Source: Tissierellales bacterium
GTDB taxonomy: Bacteria; Bacillota; Clostridia; Tissierellales; JASKZW01
Reading direction: 5' to 3'
NCBI GenBank assembly: GCA_030152145.1
Contig: JASLIL010000001.1
Span: forward strand, 1 to 46,780
Length of the DNA: 46,780 nt
Positions 15,976 to 25,152 of this stretch are shown here, piece after piece. The notes under the pieces are model-generated. The model was not told the origin of the DNA. It did not search any database and saw only the letters and a list, made by a program, of their open reading frames with translations. Numbering within the stretch: position 1 is the stretch's first letter; each line of letters starts with the position of its first letter. The position numbers and the translations under genes are program-made.

Positions 15976-17281
15976 TATTATTCTTCTTATGGTAGTTTTT
16001 AAAATTGAAGGCAGATATAAGAGTCATTATAAACTGGGTCAAGGGCACTGAAGCCCAGATTCCATTAAGGGAGAAGACCCTGGCTAGAACTAAGAGGCAG
16101 ATAGGTGCCACCAGGAGAGGTTCTAGATAAACTAACTTTCTTGAAAGCTTATTTTCATTTATGGCGTAGAAGTAGGAGGAGCTTAACCTAACTATGCCTG
16201 TAAAAACAAAGGTAAAGCTGGAAATAAATATAGCGTCCAGCACTATTTTACTAACTTCCTCAGAAGCTCCAAAAATTAGAGGAATTTGCTTTTTCAAACT
16301 GAGGAAGATAAGACTAAAGACCAGGGATATAACCAGGACAAATTTTAGGGTTTTTACCAGGAGATAGTCAACTAGGTCCTGGCGCTTAGAACCACTATAG
16401 TAGCTTATAAGAGGCTGAACTCCGTCGCTGGCACCCTGGAGAACATGTTGTATTGTCTGTATGGAATAGCCCAGTATAGAATAGGCAGCCACAGCCTTGT
16501 CACCACCATGTTTTAGGGCCAGCCAATTGGTAAAAATAATAATTATGGATGGGGCAAAGGCCAGTCCAAAAGGTGACAGTCCAACATTAAGTATAGACCT
16601 AATATAGGAAGTCCTAGGTCTTAGGTTGTGGAATTTTAAGTCTGCTGAATTTAAAAGGCTCTTAAGGCTGAAAACACTGGCCAGAGCCTGGCCAGCTATT
16701 GTGGCTAGGCCAGCCCCCAAAAGTCCTAGTTGGACCTTAAAGATTAAGATATAGTCTAGTATTAAGTTTGTAATTAATCCTAAAATCATAAATAACATGG
16801 CCTGTCTTGGCCTTCCCTGGTTTCTTAGAAGAGGATTGACCCCCAGTGAAAATAGCTGGAAGAAAGATCCTAGTATAATAACCCTTCCATAATCTAGGGC
16901 ATAGTCAAATATTAGGTCCTGGGCCCCTAAGAGCCTTAGTATAGCTGGTGCCAAAAAATAAAGGAGGCTGGATATTAAGATACTGGATAGGGCCAATAAA
17001 AATAGGGTGTTGCCCATGGTATTTAAAAGATCATCTTCTTTTTTCTCTCCCCTTAAAATAGCTAGGTTAACAGCCCCTCCAACACCTATGCCAGTAGCTA
17101 GAGCTGTTATAAAGGCTGTAATAGGCCAGACCAAGTTAATACTAGCCAGTCCCGGGTCTCCTAGGGCATTTCCTATAAAAAGACCATCTAATATACTGTA
17201 GAACATTCCCAGACTGGTAACCAAAATAGAGGGGATAATGTAGGTCCAAAATGATTTGTTTATTTCCTTATATTCTTTCAT
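15962..17281 (-). CDS. MATE family efflux transporter
   Basis: A 439-residue protein with the 12-helix MATE layout in two halves, exporting drugs or other cations by Na+ or H+ antiport. Family features seen are DGLFIGNALGDPGLASINLVWP near the N terminus, LLRNQGRPRQAML, and the matching second-half segment DGVQPLISYYSG. It resembles the subgroup containing MepA-like proteins. RBS AAAGGAG precedes the ATG. It is monocistronic, the first of three MATE genes in the window, and the three are not close copies. Substrate not predictable. Confidence 0.92.
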   Translation of the reverse strand: MKEYKEINKSFWTYIIPSILVTSLGMFYSILDGLFIGNALGDPGLASINLVWPITAFITALATGIGVGGAVNLAILRGEKKEDDLLNTMGNTLFLLALSSILISSLLYFLAPAILRLLGAQDLIFDYALDYGRVIILGSFFQLFSLGVNPLLRNQGRPRQAMLFMILGLITNLILDYILIFKVQLGLLGAGLATIAGQALASVFSLKSLLNSADLKFHNLRPRTSYIRSILNVGLSPFGLAFAPSIIIIFTNWLALKHGGDKAVAAYSILGYSIQTIQHVLQGASDGVQPLISYYSGSKRQDLVDYLLVKTLKFVLVISLVFSLIFLSLKKQIPLIFGASEEVSKIVLDAIFISSFTFVFTGIVRLSSSYFYAINENKLSRKLVYLEPLLVAPICLLVLARVFSLNGIWASVPLTQFIMTLISAFNFKNYHKKNNIKSP

Positions 17282-17386
17282 TGTCTTAACTCCTTTTTAA
17301 TAATATCTATATTATTACATAGAAAATAAATTTGTGGTAGAAAAATCGGGTAGATATATAGATGAAACTAGAGAGGAAGGATAGGA

Positions 17387-17617
17387 ATGAGAGAAATTAT
17401 AGAAAATAGGCCCTACATACACTTTAAGGGTAAACTTTACTATGTTCATAAGCTGGTAATTCATTCAGAAACAGGTGAGAAGCTAGTTAGCTATCAATGT
17501 CTTTACCCACCTTATGAATACTATGTGAGGCCCCTTAATATGTTTTTAGAAAAAATAGATAGGAATAGACCGGATAATCTAAGAAAGCAGGACCATAGAT
17601 TTGAGTTATTCCAGTGA
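17387..17617 (+). CDS. DUF1653 family protein
   Basis: A 76-residue small cytoplasmic protein with the DUF1653 core: YIHFKGKLYYVHKLVIHSETGEKLVSYQCLY and VRPLNMFLEKID (given here in part as motif runs). The family is common in bacteria and of unknown role. The ATG at 17387 has GAGGAAGG 6 bases upstream. It stands alone between the MATE gene and the permease operon and has its own terminator. Confidence 0.85.
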   Translation: MREIIENRPYIHFKGKLYYVHKLVIHSETGEKLVSYQCLYPPYEYYVRPLNMFLEKIDRNRPDNLRKQDHRFELFQ

Positions 17618-17622
17618 GAACT

Positions 17623-17652
17623 ATAGGGAGATTATTAGATCTCCCTATTTTT
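17623..17652 (+). terminator. Terminator of the DUF1653 gene
   Basis: A 10-bp stem (ATAGGGAGAT / ATCTCCCTAT, loop TATTAG) is followed by TTTTTG. Confidence 0.9.
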
Positions 17653-17800
17653 GTGGGGATTATTTTCCCAGTAAAAATGACTTTTTCCCTAAAAAAGCTT
17701 ATAATAATTTACTAGGTAGAAGTATATTGTAATCACAATGTTACTTATGAACTAAAAATCTATAATATTATAAAGATATATTTTAGAAGGGAATGATTAT

Positions 17801-18034
17801 ATGAAGGAAAAGGAAAGAGTGGAGATCTGGGGAGATATAGTTGAAATAAGATCCTTGGTTTTAGCCATATTTATTTCCTCCACTAGCACTATGGCGGCCT
17901 ACTTTTTAGCAGGTCAAGCTAATAGGACCAGGCAATTGTTTTTTGGTCTAGGAGGAGCTCTACTGGGATTTTTATTATCCACCCTACTTATTAAACCTAA
18001 GAGAATAATTATTAAAGAAGGAGAAGAGAAATGA
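17801..18034 (+). CDS. Two-helix membrane protein, possible permease partner
   Basis: A 77-residue protein with a charged N terminus, two membrane segments (about 17-37 and 46-64) and a basic tail (KPKRIIIKEGEEK). It overlaps the TctA-type gene by four bases (ATGA), implying co-translation. In tripartite tricarboxylate transporters the small membrane subunit TctB occupies this position but normally has four helices and about 150 residues, so this would be a minimal or unrelated substitute. Function inferred from overlap only. Confidence 0.62.
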   Translation: MKEKERVEIWGDIVEIRSLVLAIFISSTSTMAAYFLAGQANRTRQLFFGLGGALLGFLLSTLLIKPKRIIIKEGEEK

Positions 18035-19374
18035 GTATTCTTATAAAGATGATCATAGCAGCCTTGCTGGCTGTATTTATATATACTTTTATTGGTTTTA
18101 TACCAGGTACCGATGAAACTTCAGTTTTAATGCCCATAACCCTAACTGTTGTTCTTGCAGGAGTTGAGCCTATAGTTGTACTGTCATTTTTTATATCAGC
18201 TATAGTAACCTTAAACCTTATAAATGCTATTCCAACAGCCTTAGTAGGATTGCCTGGTGGAGTTATGTCCAGTCCCATGATGGAACATTCTCTTTATTTA
18301 AAGGACAGGGGCCTATCTGCCATGGTAATAAAAAAAATGGCAGTCGGGTCCATGATAGGTACTCTTATATCGGTTCCCCTGTCTCTTGCCTTGGCAAATA
18401 TATTGGCAGCCTATGGGGAGACTATAAAGGAGTTTGCGCCCCTTCTCTTTATTTTAGGAGTTATATTTTTGTCTTTAATTGGAAAAAACAAGATTTTATC
18501 TTTAGCAAGTATAATACCCCTATCTATTTTATTTATGGGGCTTAGACATCTTTACTGGGGCCTAGGACTGGTTCCTCAAGATGTAAATATCAGTACATCT
18601 TTTTTCCTAGGCATAACCATAGGCCCTTTAATAGTGTCCTTGGTTGAACTTTTAAATACTGAAAAAAGAAAGCAGATGCTAAGACAGGGGAAAAAGGAAA
18701 TTAGAATCCCCCTAGATGATGATAACAGGAGCTTAAATCCCTTTAAGATTCTTACTAGGGAAGAAATTAGAAGTGCCAGCATAGCAGCTATTATAGCTAA
18801 TTTTCTCTTTGTTTTAAGTCCAGTAGGTCTGACTATATTAATAGGTGAGGCAATGGCAAATAGGGTTAAGGACCCGACAGAAAGAGCCAATAGGGCCATA
18901 TCTACTATGTCAAGCCTAGCCCAAGCCACCTATATATCAGGTATAACCATACCCTTGATAGCCCTAGGAGTTCCCCTATCTCCTACAGCCATAGGACCAG
19001 GATCAGCTCTTTTTAATGCTGAACCTAGATTTACTGTAGATAAAAATCTGCACCATATGCTTACAAGAGGGGAGTTTGCCTTGGCCATAGTTCTAGGCAG
19101 CCTTATAGCTGTTAGCATTACTTATTTTATAACCAACAGGTATGCAGGTAGAATATCCAATTTTGTCCTTAGAAAAATTCCCCATGAGGCAATTTTAGGA
19201 CTCTTTATTTCCTTTATAGTCTTGCTTTCCTATATGGATGCAGGCTTAATAAATGTTTTTGGTGTTCTTTTAATAGGTTTTACCTGTGGTAGCCTTAATA
19301 AGTTGGGAGTAAACTATGGAGTCCAGTTTATGACACTCTATGCAGCTCCCTGGATAATAGGAAAATTTTTATAA
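18031..19374 (+). CDS. TctA-family (tripartite tricarboxylate transporter type) permease
   Basis: A 447-residue hydrophobic protein with about eleven membrane segments. The TctA/DUF112 signature is seen in the glycine-proline loop IGFIPGTDETSVL near residue 22 and in ALVGLPGGVMSSPMMEH near residue 78, mirrored in the second half by ISGITIPLIALGVPLSPTAIGPG. Typical TctA proteins are about 500 residues. No TctC binding protein is encoded nearby. The stop lies 12 bases before the mevalonate kinase start, so it is almost certainly in the same transcript. This suggests a carboxylate such as mevalonate as substrate; that is inference. Confidence 0.85.
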   Translation: MSILIKMIIAALLAVFIYTFIGFIPGTDETSVLMPITLTVVLAGVEPIVVLSFFISAIVTLNLINAIPTALVGLPGGVMSSPMMEHSLYLKDRGLSAMVIKKMAVGSMIGTLISVPLSLALANILAAYGETIKEFAPLLFILGVIFLSLIGKNKILSLASIIPLSILFMGLRHLYWGLGLVPQDVNISTSFFLGITIGPLIVSLVELLNTEKRKQMLRQGKKEIRIPLDDDNRSLNPFKILTREEIRSASIAAIIANFLFVLSPVGLTILIGEAMANRVKDPTERANRAISTMSSLAQATYISGITIPLIALGVPLSPTAIGPGSALFNAEPRFTVDKNLHHMLTRGEFALAIVLGSLIAVSITYFITNRYAGRISNFVLRKIPHEAILGLFISFIVLLSYMDAGLINVFGVLLIGFTCGSLNKLGVNYGVQFMTLYAAPWIIGKFL

Positions 19375-19386
19375 AGAGGTGTTTTT

Positions 19387-20334
19387 ATGAATCCATGTGA
19401 ATATAGGGCAGAGGCTTCAGGAAAAATTATACTAATGGGAGAACATTCTGTAGTATACAATAAACCTGCTATAGCAATACCCTTTCCAGCAGCTAAGACC
19501 AGCTGTAAGATAAGCCCTAGCAAGGGACCTATAGCTATAGATTGTCAATACTATAAGGGACCTTTAGACTTGGCAGACAGGACTATAGATGGCCTTAGGC
19601 TAATGGTAGATGAATTTTTAAAAGCTTATAATTTAGAGGATCAGAAGTTCTCAACTAAGATAGAAACTAGTATTCCTTCAGAAAGAGGTATGGGATCTAG
19701 TGCAGCAGTAGCAGTAGCTTTAGCAAGGGCCTTAGACGGATATTTCCAGATGAAATTAAGTTGCCAGGAGCTTATGGATTGGGCCAATATATCAGAAAAA
19801 TTAGTTCACGGAAACCCTAGTGGCCTGGATGCAGCAACAATAGCTAGGGAGGAAAGTCTCTACTATATAAAGGATAGGGGGATGGAAGTTTTTGACTTCT
19901 CCCTAGATGGCTACTTGATAGTGGCAGATTCAGGTGAAAAAGGAGAGACAAGGAAGGCTGTGGAGGAAGTTAAGAGCCTCTTAGGCCAAGATGAAGTAAG
20001 GGCCAGAGCCCACATAGATAAGCTAGGTGAGTTGGCCTACTTTGCTAGACTGGCCCTGGAGGAAAATAGGCTGGAAAAGTTAGGCCTATATATGCTGGAG
20101 GCCCATATGCACCTTTCAAAGCTAGGAGTTAGTAATGAAAAGCTAGACCAGCTTCTTAGGGTTTCCATGGAAAATGGAGCCTTGGGAGGAAAGCTAACAG
20201 GAGGCGGCCACGGTGGAAGTATAATAGCTCTGGCAGCCAGTATGGAAGCCAGCCATAATATAAGAGAAGAACTCCTAAAGGCTGGAGCAAATCAGGTTTG
20301 GATTTCTTATTTAGGAGATGATAAAGATGCTTAG
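19387..20334 (+). CDS. mvaK1: Mevalonate kinase
   Basis: A 315-residue GHMP kinase that phosphorylates mevalonate at C5. It has ASGKIILMGEHSVVYNKPAIA at the N terminus, the ATP loop PSERGMGSSAAVAVA, the catalytic-base region GNPSGLDAATI, and the C-terminal motif KLTGGGHGGS. That last motif is a slight variant of the usual TGAGxGGC. RBS AGAGGTG precedes the ATG. The gene overlaps mvaD by 8 bases. It acts in the cytosol as the first of the ATP-dependent steps toward IPP. Confidence 0.96.
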   Translation: MNPCEYRAEASGKIILMGEHSVVYNKPAIAIPFPAAKTSCKISPSKGPIAIDCQYYKGPLDLADRTIDGLRLMVDEFLKAYNLEDQKFSTKIETSIPSERGMGSSAAVAVALARALDGYFQMKLSCQELMDWANISEKLVHGNPSGLDAATIAREESLYYIKDRGMEVFDFSLDGYLIVADSGEKGETRKAVEEVKSLLGQDEVRARAHIDKLGELAYFARLALEENRLEKLGLYMLEAHMHLSKLGVSNEKLDQLLRVSMENGALGGKLTGGGHGGSIIALAASMEASHNIREELLKAGANQVWISYLGDDKDA

Positions 20335-21295
20335 TGCCGGTGCAAGAGCCTATTCAAATATAGCTTTTATTAAATATTGGGGGAAGGCAGATGAGGAACT
20401 AATAATACCAAATTCCAGCTCTCTTTCTATGACCCTAGATTGTTTTTATACAGATACCTATGTAGAATTTAGTCAGGACTTAAGAGAGGACCAGTTCTAT
20501 TTAGATGGTCAGCTTCAGACTGGCCAGGCCAGTACCAGGGTATTTGACTTTGTAGATATATTTAGAAAAGAGGCCTCTGTGGATTATAGGGTGACAGTAA
20601 GAAGTTACAATCATATTCCCACTGCTGCAGGCTTGGCTTCTTCAGCTTCTGGCTTTGCAGCCCTTTCCCAGGCCCTAAATCAGGCCCTGGATTTAAAACT
20701 TGATAGAGAGGTCCTATCAACCTTTGCCAGAAGAGGTTCAGGATCTGCTACAAGAAGTATATATGGTGGTTTTGTAGAGTGGCAAAAGGGTTGGTCAAAT
20801 GAAAGTTCTAAGGCTGTAAAAGTGGATGATGGAGACTTTGATATAGGCCTAATAATTATAATAGTTAATAAGGATAAAAAGGAAATTTCCAGCAGATTAG
20901 CCATGAAAAATACAGTGGAAAGTTCACCTTTTTATAAGCCCTGGTTAGAATCAAGTGAGGAAGACCTTAAGGCTATAAAACTAGCTATAAAGGATAGAAA
21001 GCTTAAAGAAATAGGTCAGATAGCCGAGAGAAATAGCCTTATGATGCATGCTACAATGCTAGGAGCCAAGCCCCCAATACTTTATTGGCAGAAAGAAAGT
21101 CTGGAGGCTATGGCCATAGTAAAGGAGCTTAGGGCAGAGGGCATAGACTGTTACTTTACTATGGATGCAGGTCCAAATGTAAAGCTTATATGCAGAAAAT
21201 CAGAATTTGATATAATAGTTGAAAGACTTTTAAAAAAATTTAGTAGTGAAAGCATAGTTAAGTCTGGGGTAGGCCCAGGTGTTGCTAGCTTGTAA
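20327..21295 (+). CDS. mvaD: Mevalonate diphosphate decarboxylase
   Basis: A 322-residue GHMP-family decarboxylase that converts mevalonate diphosphate to isopentenyl diphosphate. It has NIAFIKYWGKADEELIIP, the phosphate-binding GLASSASGFAAL, GSATRSIYGGFVEW, and the aspartate motif MDAGPNV. I choose the ATG at 20327, 9 bases after AGGAG; another ATG at 20318 touches the RBS. It overlaps the end of the kinase gene by 8 bases. The gene order kinase-decarboxylase-phosphokinase-isomerase is the common Gram-positive order. Confidence 0.96.
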   Translation: MLSAGARAYSNIAFIKYWGKADEELIIPNSSSLSMTLDCFYTDTYVEFSQDLREDQFYLDGQLQTGQASTRVFDFVDIFRKEASVDYRVTVRSYNHIPTAAGLASSASGFAALSQALNQALDLKLDREVLSTFARRGSGSATRSIYGGFVEWQKGWSNESSKAVKVDDGDFDIGLIIIIVNKDKKEISSRLAMKNTVESSPFYKPWLESSEEDLKAIKLAIKDRKLKEIGQIAERNSLMMHATMLGAKPPILYWQKESLEAMAIVKELRAEGIDCYFTMDAGPNVKLICRKSEFDIIVERLLKKFSSESIVKSGVGPGVASL

Positions 21296-21306
21296 AGGAG
21301 ATAGTT

Positions 21307-22383
21307 ATGATTGAATGTAAGGCAGCAGGAAAATTATATATTGGTGGGGAGTATGCTGTAGTAGAAGCTGGCAACAAGGCAGTCTTAGCTGCAGTAGATG
21401 CCTTTATATCTGTTAGCTTGGAAGAGGCAGATGAAGAGGGCAGTATAACCACCTATGATAATTCACCTATTCTATGGAAAAGGTCTAGATCTAGGGTAGT
21501 TCTAGACAAACGGGACAACAGACTATCCTATGTAATGGCTTCTATTAGGACCGTTGAAAATTACTGTAGGGAGAATAATATAGACTTGGGCCTCTACCAT
21601 TTAAGGGTGGAAAGCCAGATGGAGTCTAAGGAGGGCAAGAAATATGGTCTTGGATCTAGTGCAGCTGTTACAGTGGCTACAGTCAAGGCTCTTGCCAGCT
21701 ACTACAAGATAGATATTTCAGACTTGGAGCTTTTCAAGCTGGCAAGTATTGCCCAACTCCAGGTTAATACTGGTGGATCTTGTGGAGATATAGCCTGTAG
21801 TGTATATGGGGGAATAGTAGCCTATAGGTCTTTTGATAGGGACTGGGTTCTTGAGAAAATGAAGGAGAAATCCATTAGGGACTTGATGGACCTAGACTGG
21901 CCAATGCTTGAAATAGAGAGACTTCCCTACCCAGATAACTTTGAGTTTGTAGTGGGCTGGACAAAATCACCAGTCAGCACAGCCAATCTCGTAGATAGGG
22001 TTAAGGATAAGAAGAGCCTAAATAATCTTTACTATCAAAAGTTCCTAGAGGACAGCAGGCTTGTTGTAGATAGTATGATCAAGGGTTTTAAGAACAATGA
22101 CCTTGATAGAATACAAGAAGCCATATGGCAAAACAGAAGGCTTCTAGTTAATTTCGCCAGTGAATTAGGTGTAAATATAGAGACAGAAAGCTTGAGGAAG
22201 CTTTGCAATATAGTGGAGAGCTTTGGAGGCTTTGGTAAGTCCTCTGGAGCAGGGGGAGGAGACTGTGGTATAGGAATATTCAAGTCAGGAATAGACAAGA
22301 AAAAGCTTGTAGAAAGCTTTAATGAGGCTGACATAGACTACCTTCCACTAAAAATATATGAGGAGGAAGCCAATGAGAAATAA
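21307..22383 (+). CDS. mvaK2: Phosphomevalonate kinase
   Basis: A 358-residue GHMP kinase that forms mevalonate 5-diphosphate. It has AAGKLYIGGEYAVVEAGNKAV, the ATP loop KYGLGSSAAVTVATV, the middle motif GGSCGDIACSVYGGIV, and the C-terminal GGFGKSSGAGGGDCGIGIF. AAAGGAG precedes the ATG by 7 bases. It overlaps the isomerase gene by 11 bases. Confidence 0.96.
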   Translation: MIECKAAGKLYIGGEYAVVEAGNKAVLAAVDAFISVSLEEADEEGSITTYDNSPILWKRSRSRVVLDKRDNRLSYVMASIRTVENYCRENNIDLGLYHLRVESQMESKEGKKYGLGSSAAVTVATVKALASYYKIDISDLELFKLASIAQLQVNTGGSCGDIACSVYGGIVAYRSFDRDWVLEKMKEKSIRDLMDLDWPMLEIERLPYPDNFEFVVGWTKSPVSTANLVDRVKDKKSLNNLYYQKFLEDSRLVVDSMIKGFKNNDLDRIQEAIWQNRRLLVNFASELGVNIETESLRKLCNIVESFGGFGKSSGAGGGDCGIGIFKSGIDKKKLVESFNEADIDYLPLKIYEEEANEK

Positions 22384-23449
22384 GAAGGATGATCATGTAA
22401 ATCTAGCCATGGAGTTCCATCATGAAGAAAAAATATCCGACTTTGACAACTTAAAGTTTGTTCACAACTCTTTTTCAGAAATAGACCTGGCAAAGGTAGA
22501 TACATCTACTAGTCTTGCAGGTTATAAGATAGACAGCCCCTTCTTCATAAATGCTATGACAGGAGGCAGCCTTAAGACCAAGGAGATAAATAGAAAACTA
22601 AGTCAGTTGGCAAGGGCCCTAGAAATACCTATGGCTTCAGGATCCCTAAGTGTGGCTGTAAAGGACCAGGAATTGGCCCATAGCTTTAAGGTAATAAGGG
22701 AAGAGAACCCTAAGGGGATTATAATGGCCAATCTTGGAGCAGAACACAGCCTAGAAAATGCAAAAAAAGCAATAGATATTCTGGAAGCTGACATACTACA
22801 AATCCATGTAAATACAGCTCAGGAGCTGGTTATGCCAGAAGGGGACAGAAACTTTAGCAGGTGGCTAAGCTCTATAGAAAAACTAGTAAATGGGCTAGAC
22901 CTTCCTATAATAGTTAAGGAAGTAGGATTTGGTATGAGCAGGGAAACCCTGGAAAGACTAGAATCCATAGGGGTAAAGATAGTAGATCTAGGTGGATATG
23001 GTGGAACCAACTTTGCTAAGATTGAAAACTTCAGAAGAGATGAAAGGGAGTATAACTACCTAGAAGACTTCGGTCAATCAACTGTTATATCTCTTTTGGA
23101 AGCTCAGGAATTTATGCAGTCTATGGAAATTATAGCAACAGGCGGAATAAGAAATCCCCTGGACATAGTTAAGTCCTTAAGTCTAGGAGCAAGTTCTGTA
23201 GGAGTAGCAGGAAGCATACTTGACATGGTAGTAAACTATGATCTAGAAAGAAGTATAGAGATTTTAGAAAAATGGAAGTATGAAATAAAAGTAATCCTAA
23301 CCCTACTAGGCAAGGAAGGACTGGAAGACTTAAAAACCAGCGACCTAATTATAAAGGGTAGCCCTAAAGAATGGTGTGAAATTAGGGGTATAGATTACAA
23401 GTACTTTGGAAATAGAGGGAGAAGATCCTTCTCAAAAGATAAGCTATAA
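22373..23449 (+). CDS. fni: Type 2 isopentenyl-diphosphate isomerase
   Basis: A 358-residue FMN- and NADPH-dependent isomerase interconverting IPP and DMAPP. It begins NKKDDHVNLAM, carries the FMN-site motifs NAMTGGS and MASGSLSVA, then QIHVNTAQE (more often QIHLNxxQE), IVKEVGFGMS, LGGYGGTNFAKIE and IATGGIRNPLD. I choose the ATG at 22373 with AGGAGG 6 bases upstream; an ATG at 22358 lies before that RBS. It is the last gene of the mevalonate operon. Confidence 0.95.
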   Translation: MRNKKDDHVNLAMEFHHEEKISDFDNLKFVHNSFSEIDLAKVDTSTSLAGYKIDSPFFINAMTGGSLKTKEINRKLSQLARALEIPMASGSLSVAVKDQELAHSFKVIREENPKGIIMANLGAEHSLENAKKAIDILEADILQIHVNTAQELVMPEGDRNFSRWLSSIEKLVNGLDLPIIVKEVGFGMSRETLERLESIGVKIVDLGGYGGTNFAKIENFRRDEREYNYLEDFGQSTVISLLEAQEFMQSMEIIATGGIRNPLDIVKSLSLGASSVGVAGSILDMVVNYDLERSIEILEKWKYEIKVILTLLGKEGLEDLKTSDLIIKGSPKEWCEIRGIDYKYFGNRGRRSFSKDKL

Positions 23450-23450
23450 A

Positions 23451-23492
23451 ATAAAGAGGTGAAGGAGCTGCAGTTCCTTCACCTCTTTATAA
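23451..23492 (+). terminator. Terminator of the mevalonate operon
   Basis: A 16-bp stem (ATAAAGAGGTGAAGGA / TCCTTCACCTCTTTAT, loop GCTGCAGT) begins two bases after the fni stop. The T run is short. Confidence 0.85.
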
Positions 23493-23546
23493 TTAAAGGA
23501 AGATAAATAAGCATAAACTTGGAATTCTCAAGGCTATAAGTAAATC

Positions 23547-24071
23547 TTAAACTATAAAAGAAAAGGCAAATTTTCCAATAAGTCCTAGTAGGAATAGGGG
23601 TAGTACTATAGAGATAAGTGCAGATAGATGATTTATATTATGGAAGTGCTGGATCTTATTTTTCCCCGGTTTATTAGGGACTCTTAGAAAGATTAAAAAT
23701 ATAAAAGGTAGAACTAGTAAAAGATCTCTTGCTGAAAAAGGGGTTCCTGACATTAGGATTCCAAAAATAAGAAAGCCTAGGTTTAGGATTAGTATAATAG
23801 AGTATAGGCTTCCAAGAGTTTTGTTATCTAAGATAGATAGTGTGTAGCTTCTCATAAACACAAGGATTAAGGGCAGACTTATAATAGAGTCTAGTCCTAG
23901 GGTGGTGCTTCTAAAGTTAAGGAATTTGCTGGCTAGTTGATCAGAGCCTGATAAAGCTAGGATTGCTGGCAGTAGATAGCCTAATAGGATAAGAAGGAAA
24001 AATCCATTGGCTAGAAGTCTGCTTAGCTTATTTTCCCTATAGTAGGACCTTAGTGAGTCTAAAAAATTCAT
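23547..24071 (-). CDS. Five-helix membrane protein, unknown function
   Basis: A 174-residue protein with about five membrane segments and a cytoplasmic N terminus (MNFLDSLRSYYRENKLSRLLANG). The general look is Yip1-like, but I see no diagnostic motif. GGAGGTGAT precedes the ATG. It is monocistronic and convergent with the mevalonate operon. Confidence 0.65.
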   Translation of the reverse strand: MNFLDSLRSYYRENKLSRLLANGFFLLILLGYLLPAILALSGSDQLASKFLNFRSTTLGLDSIISLPLILVFMRSYTLSILDNKTLGSLYSIILILNLGFLIFGILMSGTPFSARDLLLVLPFIFLIFLRVPNKPGKNKIQHFHNINHLSALISIVLPLFLLGLIGKFAFSFIV

Positions 24072-24265
24072 TTTATCACCTCCACTTTTAAATATAGAAA
24101 GCTTAAACTAGCCTTATTATATCCTAATTTTTTATAAATCAAAAATATTTTAAGACTGTCCCTAAATTGATATAATAAAACTAGGAGATCAGGTCTCTAT
24201 TATTCTGATTTTAGGGAGTGGGTTTAGAGAGTTTTTGGAAGAGCTAATCTTAGAGGAGGGATTTA

Positions 24266-24826
24266 ATGAGGAGAAAGGATAGGGAGATGCCAAGAGATTT
24301 TGGCCTAGACTTAATAGATAGGTCTGATTATGGGGTTATGTCTATGGTAGATGGAGATAGGACCTATAGTCTGCCCTTGTCCATAGCTAGAGATGGGGAT
24401 TATCTATATTTTCATTCTGCCAAGGAGGGAAAGAAACTAAAACTTTTAAAAGATAATCCTAATGTTAGCCTGGTTTTTGTAGGCCATCAAGAGATACCAG
24501 AGAACTATAGTTATGAGGAGCTTGAAAAAATGAATAGTGACCCTTCAAAGGCTCTTAAGTTTATAAGTAGTGTTTTTACTACAGAGTTTGAGTCGGCTAT
24601 GGTTAATGGCTTGGTTGAGGAAATTGAGAATCAGGAGGAGAAGGTTGAGGCTATGAGGCTTATATGTGAAAAATATAGTCCAGATAAGATGAAGTACTTT
24701 GGGTCTGCTATAGATGCAGGTCTTTCTAGGACAAATCTATATAGGATTAGGATAGAAAATATAAGTGCTAAGAGGAAGAAATATGATGATAAGGGTTTAG
24801 AAATGAAGTGGGGAAGAATGGATTAG
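24266..24826 (+). CDS. Pyridoxamine 5'-phosphate oxidase family (NimA-like) protein
   Basis: A 186-residue split-barrel flavin-binding fold protein related to nitroimidazole-resistance NimA proteins. Seen are SDYGVMSMVDGDRTYSLPLSI, LYFHSAKEGKKLKLL and NPNVSLVFVG, matching the strand and FMN-contact layout of the family. Such proteins often reduce nitro groups or bind flavin or heme. RBS AGAGGAGG precedes the ATG. It is convergent with the next gene and shares a terminator with it. Confidence 0.87.
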   Translation: MRRKDREMPRDFGLDLIDRSDYGVMSMVDGDRTYSLPLSIARDGDYLYFHSAKEGKKLKLLKDNPNVSLVFVGHQEIPENYSYEELEKMNSDPSKALKFISSVFTTEFESAMVNGLVEEIENQEEKVEAMRLICEKYSPDKMKYFGSAIDAGLSRTNLYRIRIENISAKRKKYDDKGLEMKWGRMD

Positions 24827-24835
24827 ATTAAATTT

Positions 24836-24872
24836 AAAAAGAAGCCTGTCTTTTAGAGACTGGGCTTCTTGC
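24836..24872. terminator. Shared terminator
   Basis: The arms AAGAAGCCTGTCT and AGACTGGGCTTCTT pair with one bulge. A T-rich flank follows on both strands. It ends the PNPOx gene and contains the stop codon of the convergent membrane gene (24853-24855). Confidence 0.8.
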
Positions 24873-25152
24873 CTTCTTTCCTTAGCTCTAGGGCTAGGGG
24901 CATTAGGTTTAGGATTGTGATTATAAGTATTAGGGGAAGGTAGACCTTGGTCATAGTTGGTATTACATCTTCTATGGCCGCCCAGTCTCTATTTCCTACC
25001 CATTTAAGTAGGGCCAGGTCTTTTGATACTAGGCTTAGGCTAGTTAGTATAAGAGCTATGGCTGCCTTTAGCCTGTGGTCCTTTCCCCTAATGTAGTTTG
25101 AGAGGCTTAGTATACTTGAAATTAGGGCTAATAGCCCTAGGCTTATAAACAA
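24853..25152 (-). CDS. Small membrane protein, unknown function
   Basis: A 99-residue protein with about three membrane segments (near 1-18, 27-48 and 65-88). The start is TTG at 25152 with GGAGGTG 8 bases upstream. On the same strand a TATAAT at about 25178-25183 is a plausible -10 box. No family recognised. Confidence 0.62.
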   Translation of the reverse strand: MFISLGLLALISSILSLSNYIRGKDHRLKAAIALILTSLSLVSKDLALLKWVGNRDWAAIEDVIPTMTKVYLPLILIITILNLMPLALELRKEGKKPSL

